Shown here in pieces: positions 27,076-32,446 of a DNA stretch of 32,446 bases. Location: positions 1-32,446 of the forward strand of contig JAWOAV010000126.1 in the NCBI GenBank assembly GCA_046498365.1. Direction: 5' to 3'. Position numbers and translations under genes: made by a program. Numbering within the stretch: position 1 is the stretch's first letter; every line of letters starts with the position of its first letter. The notes below the pieces were generated by a model. The model did not search any database. It saw nothing but the letters and a program-made list of their open reading frames with translations, and was not told where the DNA came from. This DNA comes from B1SED10-16 sp046498365 (GTDB lineage Bacteria; Desulfobacterota; Desulfobacteria; Desulfobacterales; Desulfosalsimonadaceae).

Positions 27076-28028
27076 AAACCATCGCCGCGGTGGACCTGAA
27101 AAACGGCAAAAAAAGCGCGGATTGCCGTGTGCGGTTTTTCGGGGAGGACTTTCACATTATTTATATTGACACCGGCGGCGACATGGATGCGGCCGCGGAA
27201 GCGCTTGAAAAGTGGGACGGTCGTGCGGATGCGCTTGCACTGGAAAATATCCGCTTTCCCTCAAAGATCGCCTCGGAAAGCCTGCCCGATCAACAGGGAA
27301 AAAAAATAGCTGCGCTGGAGGGGTTTTTCACCACGCCGGTTGCCACCGGCCGCCTGCTGCATACTGTATGCCGAAAATGGACCCTGGCGCAGCTCCGGCA
27401 AAAGTACGGGGCGGACCTGTTTGACGATGCGGCGATTCTGTTTACCTCCGGCATGGCCGATGCCGCCGTTGCACAGCAGCTTCTTGAATATACGGACAAC
27501 TTCGCATTCTGCGATCCGGTCTTGTCCGGCGGCATCCCCAAAATCCTTCATTCCATAGAAGACCTGCGCCTGTATGCGACCTACGTCCATCCCCTCACGG
27601 AAACGGTGCCGGCCAAAAAATTGGCCGGCATGACCTTTTTCCTTGACGCGTGCAACTGGCATATCCTTTCCGGGAGAATCAAAAACGCCGACATCGTGGT
27701 TGTACCGCATCACTGCTTTTTTACGGATATCGGCGGCTGCGGCATCGATGAACTCGACGGGAAGATTGTGATCACGGCCGCGGTTTTTTCCGACAGGCTC
27801 AACTTTCTCAAGCAGCGAGGCGTCCGCATGGTGATCGATACCATCCCCCAAATGGCCGAAAGCATCTTCGGTCCCGGCGTTCTGGAGGCCATGGTCATGG
27901 TCGCTTCAGGCGAAACCGGGCGGACGCTGGTCACCAGGGACATCGAAAGCGTCTTGGCGCGTCTCCAGGCAACCCCCCGGGTGATCTTCCCCTTCAACAC
28001 CGGAAACAGAAAACCGAAAGAGGAATGA
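27072..28028 (+). CDS. Unrecognised cytosolic protein, possibly quinate-dehydrogenase-like
   Basis: A 318-residue soluble protein starting at TTG 27072, inside the stop of the gene before it. It has alternating alpha/beta character. The N-terminal block VRFFGEDFHIIYIDTGGDMDAAAEALEKWDGRADALALENI resembles, from memory, the start of proteins annotated as quinate 5-dehydrogenase-like; this is weak and may be wrong. Other visible segments are CDPVLSGGIPKILHSIEDLRLYA, ADIVVVPHHCFFTD and GVRMVIDTIPQ. I see no clear catalytic motif. It ends the cluster that begins with the CysRS-like gene. Confidence 0.7.
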   Translation: MKTIAAVDLKNGKKSADCRVRFFGEDFHIIYIDTGGDMDAAAEALEKWDGRADALALENIRFPSKIASESLPDQQGKKIAALEGFFTTPVATGRLLHTVCRKWTLAQLRQKYGADLFDDAAILFTSGMADAAVAQQLLEYTDNFAFCDPVLSGGIPKILHSIEDLRLYATYVHPLTETVPAKKLAGMTFFLDACNWHILSGRIKNADIVVVPHHCFFTDIGGCGIDELDGKIVITAAVFSDRLNFLKQRGVRMVIDTIPQMAESIFGPGVLEAMVMVASGETGRTLVTRDIESVLARLQATPRVIFPFNTGNRKPKEE

Positions 28029-28094
28029 CTCATGACGATGGATACCGGCAGGCAGGAAAAATCCATGAAATAATACGGGAGAGAATCTGCGTAC

Positions 28095-28130
28095 ATGCAA
28101 TTCTGAGAAATTGCGTATAACGCAGATATT
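28095..28130 (-). repeat. Family 1 fragment
   Basis: ATGCAATTCTGAGAAATTG followed by CGTATAACGCAGATATTGA looks like a family 1 copy with its interior deleted. It abuts copy g. Confidence 0.5.
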
Positions 28131-28284
28131 GATAGAACCGTAAAAAGTCGGTTTCGGACGGCAAAGTAAAAAGTTCAAGATCAAGGCGCGTGCAATTTTT
28201 GAAGAATGGATCGTACTTAGCCGTACATGAGATTCTTCAAAAATTGTGCGCAACGCAGATATTGTGCGTTTTACGTTGCCGTCA
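28130..28284 (-). repeat. Family 1 palindromic element, copy g
   Basis: Reverse orientation, with the inner AATTTTTGAAGAAT / ATTCTTCAAAAATT hairpin, the TTAGCCGTACATGAGATT loop and the CAACGCAGATATTG block. The ends (TGATAGAACCGTAAAAAGTC; GTTTTACGTTGCCGTCA) have diverged. It lies between two convergent genes and stops one base before the YgjP-type stop codon. Confidence 0.85.
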
Positions 28285-28285
28285 T

Positions 28286-28870
28286 TTATTCGTTTTCCGG
28301 AAAGTCGCCAAGCATAACCCAGTACCGGTCCAACTCCCGGTCCAGGGCCTCGGCGTCCGGCAGATACTGCGTCAAAAGATCCCAAAACGCTTTGCCGTGA
28401 TTTTTGATCCTTGTATGGACCAGTTCGTGAATAATGGCGTAATCCATCAACTCCTGGGGCAGACGGACGAGGTTGAGATTCAGGTTGATATTGTTTGCCA
28501 TGGAGCAGCTTCCCCACCGGGTTTTCTGGCACTTCACAAACACCCGGTTATAGGGGAGTCCAAGCCCTTTTGACAACTGGTTGAGCCGGCAGACAAGCAC
28601 CTGCCGGGCGGCCTTCCGGTTCGTGGGGTACACCGTGACCGCATCTTCGATTTCCTTTGCCATCACCTCGATCTTCTGGAGGTGCTTGCGCAGCCACTGC
28701 TTCTTGGACCTGGCGAAAAGCTCCGCATCCGTAAAGGAAACGCCGTCAGGGACCGCTACCCGGATGACGTTTAACGGTTTAATGGTAAGATTGAAGTGCT
28801 TTGCCCGGCGGCTCCGCTCCAGCAGCACTTCCCCAACACCCCGGATTTCAACGACCTTTTTAGATGCCAT
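28286..28870 (-). CDS. YgjP-type M48-family metallopeptidase
   Basis: A 194-residue protein of the YgjP/DUF45 (SprT-like) zinc metallopeptidase family. The zinc site is HELVH (148-152) with the third ligand His158 in NHGKAFW. The family block TRWGSCS (117-123) precedes it. Length is slightly below the roughly 230 of other members. It is cytosolic, with no signal peptide. The biological substrate is not known. The ATG at 28870 lacks an obvious ribosome site. It is convergent with the gene ending at 28028 and divergent from the dehydrogenase gene. Confidence 0.9.
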   Translation of the reverse strand: MASKKVVEIRGVGEVLLERSRRAKHFNLTIKPLNVIRVAVPDGVSFTDAELFARSKKQWLRKHLQKIEVMAKEIEDAVTVYPTNRKAARQVLVCRLNQLSKGLGLPYNRVFVKCQKTRWGSCSMANNINLNLNLVRLPQELMDYAIIHELVHTRIKNHGKAFWDLLTQYLPDAEALDRELDRYWVMLGDFPENE

Positions 28871-29298
28871 AGGTATAACGGATCACATTTGAGGCAATCG
28901 GTGTTAAAAACTTGAACCTGTCAATAACTGAAGAGACTGTTTTCCCGGATGTTTCTACAAGGAATGTTTCAAGCAAGCCTGAATGGCGAATATCATTCCT
29001 TACTTTTGCAGATTTTGCAATAAAAAAAATGGCTCCGGGCGGTTTTTGCCGCTGCAGGCGGCCAATCCAATACCTGCGTCATTCCAATTATTTAATTTAA
29101 CAGGCACTTCACACCACTGCCGGGGAAAAAGCGTATGGGTGACGTCGCCCCGGCGACTGGCTGCTTGCTTTCGACGGAAAAACATTTTATACATTTCCTG
29201 ATCATCATTATGGTACCGATATCCAGCCGTCCGCCCTGCGGCAAGCGGTAGGTGAGGAGCTGTTTTTTCCCGTACAATAAAACAGAAAGGGGAAGCAC
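28871..29298. other. 428-bp divergent intergenic region
   Basis: This lies between the minus-strand YgjP-type gene and the plus-strand dehydrogenase. A short frame (28912-29100) begins with TTG and has no family-like content. No repeat copy and no convincing promoter were found. A TTGACA on the minus strand near 28924 has no matching -10. Confidence 0.5.
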
Positions 29299-30219
29299 TT
29301 GAACATTGAAGACGTAAAAACCGTTTTGATCGTTGGCTCCGGGACCATGGGGCAGCAGATCGGCTTTCAATGCGCGGCATCCGGATTGGATGTCATTTTC
29401 TACGACATCAGCGCCGATATGCTTGAAAAGGCCATGGATCGCATGGGCAAACTTGCGAAAACCTATATATCCTCCGGCCGTCTCACGGAAAACAGCGCAG
29501 AAGAGGCCCTTTTACGGATCAGAACGGAAACCGACCCGGAAAAGGCGGGCATCTCAGTGGATATTATCAGCGAGTCGGTCCCGGAAGACCCGGATCTGAA
29601 GGGAAGCACATTTGCCGCCTTCAACGCGATATGCCCTGCCCGTACGATTTTCACGACCAATACCTCCTCTCTTCTTCCGTCAACGTTTGTCCGGGCCACC
29701 GGCCGTCCGGACCGGTTTGCCGCCCTGCATTTCCATGACACCCGGTTTACCCGTATCGTGGACATCATGCCTCACCCCGGGACCTCACCGGAAACCATCG
29801 CCCTTATCGAGGCGTTTGCGGAAAAAATCGGGCAGGTGGCTATTGTGCTCCAAAAAGAAAACAACGGCTACGTATTCAACGCAATGCTCATGACACTTTT
29901 GGAATCGGCGCAGACCTTAGCTGCAAAAGGCGTGGCCTCGGTAGCGGATATCGACCGTTCCTGGATGGGGGTAATGCATACCGTTGTCGGCCCCTTTGGC
30001 ATCATGGACAGCATCGGGCTTGACACGGTATATAAAATCACCGATTACTGGGCGAAAAAAACCGGCAATCCCCAGCAAACCGCCAACGCCTTGTTCCTGA
30101 AAAAATACGTGGACCAGGGATACCTGGGCGTTAAATCCGGCCGCGGTTTTTACGCCTACCCGGCGCCTGCGTTTCAGCAACCGGGATTTATCGAAGGCAT
30201 CCCGACGCATACGACGTGA
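29299..30219 (+). CDS. 3-hydroxyacyl-CoA dehydrogenase-like protein
   Basis: A 306-residue protein with the fold of 3-hydroxyacyl-CoA dehydrogenase, which interconverts 3-hydroxyacyl-CoA and 3-ketoacyl-CoA with NAD(H). The Rossmann motif is GSGTMG (13-18), with Asp37 for NAD, and NTSS at 121-124. The C-terminal domain has NNGYVFNAMLMTLLESA and YLGVKSGRGFYAYP. The catalytic loop is odd: the usual HFFNP with a Glu 12 residues on reads HFHDT (His144) with an Asp 11 residues on. It starts at TTG 29299 with AAAGGGGA about 6 nt upstream. No other beta-oxidation gene is nearby, so the substrate is open. Confidence 0.9.
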   Translation: MNIEDVKTVLIVGSGTMGQQIGFQCAASGLDVIFYDISADMLEKAMDRMGKLAKTYISSGRLTENSAEEALLRIRTETDPEKAGISVDIISESVPEDPDLKGSTFAAFNAICPARTIFTTNTSSLLPSTFVRATGRPDRFAALHFHDTRFTRIVDIMPHPGTSPETIALIEAFAEKIGQVAIVLQKENNGYVFNAMLMTLLESAQTLAAKGVASVADIDRSWMGVMHTVVGPFGIMDSIGLDTVYKITDYWAKKTGNPQQTANALFLKKYVDQGYLGVKSGRGFYAYPAPAFQQPGFIEGIPTHTT

Positions 30220-30587
30220 AGGACGGGAAGGAAAAGCCCGCGCCGTGCGCCACAATGACCGGTATTTCTGCCGCAATCTTCTATCCAGGTCTTTGCGGGC
30301 GTAGTTTTTTTGAATTCATCCTTTCAGATAAAAACAACAAAAATTGTACTTTTTTATCTTGTATCCCTTGCAATTTGTGAAAAGTTCTATTAAAGTCGCT
30401 GATAATAGTATGCAGTAACATGGCAAGCGTACACGTCGTTTGTTTCGTAAAAGAGGACACTCTAAACGTTCAAACAAGTCAAGGAGGTTTAAAACCGTTT
30501 AACCGTTTAGCTGAGGCAACACTTGTTGAAAAGGTTGGTATTTCGTCGTTTGAGAAGAACCAAAAAAACAGCAAAAGGAGGAATCAC
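30220..30587. other. Porin upstream region with long leader
   Basis: A 368-bp space holding a candidate promoter (30377-30406) and about 175 nt of leader before the porin ATG. The leader is free of in-frame stops back to 30420, but the upstream codons do not look like protein. The duplicated CCGTTTAACCGTTTAG near 30497-30512 could be a binding site. Confidence 0.4.
30377..30406 (+). promoter_or_regulatory. Candidate porin promoter
   Basis: GTGAAA (30377-30382), 18 nt, GATAAT (30401-30406). It is a moderate sigma-70-type match with a predicted start near 30413. Confidence 0.35.
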
Positions 30588-31598
30588 ATGAAAAAGCTGG
30601 TAACGATTTTTTTAGCCGCCGCGTTTCTACTGGTCATGTACGTGCCGGTATCGGCTGCCGAATGGGATTTTTACGGCAGTGCAAGGGTAGCCACTTTCTG
30701 GACGGATGTGGATAACGATGACCCTGCAGTAGATGACACCATGGATTTAAACCATAACCTGCAAGGCAACGCCCGCATCGGTGCAAACGTGAAAAACGAT
30801 GCTATCGGCGGACGCTTTGAATATGGCACAGGAGGAGGCAATGCCAACATACGGTTGCTTTACGGTACCGTTGATTTAGGCCCCGGTCAGCTGCTTGTTG
30901 GGCAGGCGTATGCGCCTTTCGGCATCGGCTCCTTCATCAGCAAGCAGGTTTATGCAACGGACAACGGCTTGCTGGAGTTCGTACCTTATGTCGGCCGCAG
31001 ACCCATGGGCCAGTATTCAGTCGGAGGCTTTAAAGTTGCCTTGGTCCGGCCTGTTGAAATCGGCGATCCTGAAGTCCTGCTCCCCCAGGTGCAGGCAAGC
31101 TACGACCTGGATATGGGCGGCGTGTCCATGAATTTTGCCGGTGTCTTTCAAACCTATGATCTGGACAACGGCGACGGCGACACCCTGAACGCTTATGCCG
31201 GAGGCACAAATATCAGGCTCACCATGATGGACCCCATGTACCTGAACTTCGGCGGTTTTTACGGCCAGAACGTGGCCAACTTCGGGCAGGCTTCCTGGAG
31301 CGATCTCGGCAATGAAGCCGGTGCGGACATAACAGATCCCAATAACATTGAAGACGCCGACACTTACGGTGCTGCCGTTATTTTTGGCGGTAACCTGGAG
31401 CCCATTGGTTTTGAACTGGGTGCGGGCTACCGCAACAGCGACAATGGCAACGAAGTAGAGCTGTATGCCTACTACGGCCAGGTAACCGTACCCCTTTCCC
31501 AGGACGGCAACGCCTTCATCGTTCCTGAAGTCGGTTACTTTGACTATGAAAATGAAGACGAATATTACGCCGGTCTGAAATGGCAGATCAATTTCTAA
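30588..31598 (+). CDS. Outer-membrane porin-like beta-barrel protein
   Basis: A 336-residue exported protein. The signal peptide MKKLVTIFLAAAFLLVMYVPVSAA is followed by EWDFYGSARVATFWTD, a typical first strand of a Gram-negative porin. Alternating beta-strand segments rich in Gly, Asn and aromatics run throughout, with acidic loops (DNDDPAVDD, DITDPNNIEDADTYG). The C-terminus is WQINF, ending in the terminal Phe used by the BAM complex. AAAGGAGG lies 7 nt before the ATG at 30588, and a strong terminator follows, suggesting high expression as a single gene. The frame is open to 30420, but the signal peptide fixes the start. The substrate is not known. Confidence 0.92.
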   Translation: MKKLVTIFLAAAFLLVMYVPVSAAEWDFYGSARVATFWTDVDNDDPAVDDTMDLNHNLQGNARIGANVKNDAIGGRFEYGTGGGNANIRLLYGTVDLGPGQLLVGQAYAPFGIGSFISKQVYATDNGLLEFVPYVGRRPMGQYSVGGFKVALVRPVEIGDPEVLLPQVQASYDLDMGGVSMNFAGVFQTYDLDNGDGDTLNAYAGGTNIRLTMMDPMYLNFGGFYGQNVANFGQASWSDLGNEAGADITDPNNIEDADTYGAAVIFGGNLEPIGFELGAGYRNSDNGNEVELYAYYGQVTVPLSQDGNAFIVPEVGYFDYENEDEYYAGLKWQINF

Positions 31599-31643
31599 AC
31601 CGTTATTCTCTCTAACTTGTAAAACGGTTTTTCCGACGTAAAA

Positions 31644-31680
31644 GAGGCTGGGGAAAAATTTCCCCAGCCTCTTTTTTTTT
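31644..31680 (+). terminator. Intrinsic terminator of the porin gene
   Basis: A perfect 13-bp stem (GAGGCTGGGGAAA / TTTCCCCAGCCTC) with a 2-nt gap between arms, followed by nine T. It lies 45 nt past the porin stop and is the clearest intrinsic terminator in the window. Confidence 0.95.
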
Positions 31681-31832
31681 ATGCCACGCCTTCCTTTTTG
31701 CTCTTAGCTGGAACATTTACTCTTTGTTATATTCTTGCTTATATGAACACGATAAATATTCTCACAGAATATACATCTGGTCACCCCTTGTGTATTCACA
31801 GATTCCGTGCACCAGCGAGGAGCACGCCGCCC

Positions 31833-31925
31833 CCCCCTTTTTTTTCACTGCTTGTCTCTGTGAATCTCTGTGCCTCCCCTGTGTCCTCTGTGGTAAAACC
31901 CCCCTCCCCGCATTTTCTACCCACC
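31833..31925 (+). repeat. Family 3 dispersed repeat, copy 2
   Basis: It contains GAATCTCTGTGCCTCC, CCTCTGTGGTAAAA and CTCCCCGCATTTTCTACCC, matching the copy at 14376 in the same orientation. It too lies near a family 2 fragment. Confidence 0.7.
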
Positions 31926-32008
31926 CGCTATACATAAAAATCACCCCCGCCGTCTACAGCGTCCGGTTCCCAGACCTCCTTCCACTACTACAAAGAACCG
32001 CTGCCATA

Positions 32009-32083
32009 CGCGCGTATTTCGAGGATGTAAAATAAGACGTCAACAAAGATATTGGGACAAAAGGCAATTTTGAGACCAGTTCC
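32009..32083. repeat. Family 2 element fragment, reversed
   Basis: The reverse complement reads GGAACTGGTCTCAAAATTG, then CCCAATATCTTTGTTGACG and CCTCGAAATACGCG. This matches the left half of the full copy at 8757 up to the loop of the inner hairpin. Confidence 0.7.
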
Positions 32084-32251
32084 ATGCACAATCAATTTCG
32101 CAGGGGGAATATCAGCACCCGGCTTTTGGGCTGGATAGGCATCGTCGTCTGGTGGGCTTGGCCCAGAGAGCGTGCGGTGAGGCAGACACTCCGGGCCAGG
32201 CCCCCTCCTTTCTCAAGATGAAGGGAGCATACCAGGCTTTCCCACCCACGC

Positions 32252-32277
32252 AAAAAGGCCGCCCTATTTGGACGGCC
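32252..32277 (-). terminator. Minus-strand intrinsic terminator-like hairpin
   Basis: On the minus strand GGCCGTCC, AAATA, GGGCGGCC is followed by five T. The 8-bp stem has one G-T pair. It would end a minus-strand transcript entering from beyond the right edge, though no gene for it is recognised here. Confidence 0.55.
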
Positions 32278-32446
32278 CCTCTGGTGGCGGTCGAGGACAC
32301 CACCGATCTATTCAGCCCCAACAGCTCATATCACTGTCAAAGAATCCGGCCCCTTACAGGATGCCAAGCGTGCGAGGCCGAGCCGGACGCAAAGATGGCT
32401 TCGGGGTGCTTGGCGGCCCGGACCCCGGTCGGGCGGGTGAAACACC

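Larger units (their letters stand above)
31681..32446. other. Unassigned right-end region
   Basis: No recognised gene is present. It holds a family 3 copy, a reversed family 2 fragment, and from about 32084 a GC-rich tract with hairpins. In that tract a minus-strand terminator-like hairpin is visible. A 69-codon minus-strand frame (32112-32321) has no recognisable family. Open minus-strand frames running in from the edge end at 32330-32356. Confidence 0.5.

Noticed and set aside
6301..28284. CRISPR array
   Set aside because: The repeats are long, palindromic, kilobases apart and in both orientations. There are no regular spacers and no cas genes.
30420..30587. Upstream extension of the porin frame
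   Set aside because: The signal peptide and strong ribosome site fix the start at 30588. The upstream translation has no protein character.
32084..32446. tmRNA, RNase P RNA, SRP RNA or 6S RNA
   Set aside because: I looked for their conserved cores on both strands (a T-arm with CCA end, GAGGAAAGTCC, GGAAGGAAGCA) and found none.

Overview
The window is a chromosomal segment of about 32 kb, probably from a sulfate-reducing member of the Desulfobacterota (Desulfobacterales-like). That placement is an inference. It rests on the partial 16S rRNA, the hisC-cmk-rpsA-sppA gene order, a DctPQM TRAP transporter, and the paired ACT-domain/PFL-family genes. It has not been checked by a database search. 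Most genes are housekeeping genes of ordinary length. The unusual material is in the intergenic spaces and in one four-gene cluster.

Layout. 1-1213: the 5' part of a 16S rRNA gene on the minus strand, with a boxA-like antitermination site and two tandem sigma-70-type promoters. 1411-7933: minus-strand guaB, dnaE and a DegT/DnrJ-family aminotransferase. 8150-8758: a YciO-type YrdC-domain protein on the plus strand. 8941-14164: minus-strand hisC, cmk, rpsA and sppA. 14165-17073: a gene-free stretch with repeat remnants, then plus-strand prfC and a two-ACT-domain protein. 17335-20345: a TRAP transporter operon (dctP, dctQ, dctM) on the minus strand. 20606-23459: plus-strand DUF3108 protein, ACT regulator-like protein and PFL-family protein. 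23467-24099: a cysteine-rich YkgJ-like protein on the minus strand. 24415-28028: plus-strand cluster of a CysRS-like paralog, a Cytidylate_kin2-type protein and two unrecognised proteins. 28286-28870: YgjP-type metallopeptidase on the minus strand. 29299-31680: a 3-hydroxyacyl-CoA dehydrogenase-like protein and an outer-membrane porin with a strong terminator. 31681-32446: no recognised gene; repeat remnants followed by a GC-rich, possibly structured stretch.

Three dispersed repeat families run through the intergenic regions. Family 1 is about 155 bp, with terminal inverted repeats (core TGACGGCTTCGTAAAAAGTC) and an internal hairpin; there are seven or eight copies or fragments in both orientations. 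Family 2 is about 144 bp with AGAACC.ATCTCA ends and an inner 14-bp hairpin; there is one full copy and three fragments. Family 3 is about 93 bp, with two copies in the same orientation. None encodes a transposase in this window. They look like non-autonomous (MITE/REP-like) palindromic elements. They sit inside operons (guaB/dnaE, dctP/dctQ), between convergent genes and in one divergent promoter region, and in three cases their ends coincide with the stop codon of the adjoining gene.

The best candidates for new biology are this palindromic repeat system and the CysRS paralog. The paralog lacks two of the four expected zinc ligands and has a shortened C-terminus. It heads a cluster with a kinase-like protein and two unrecognised proteins.
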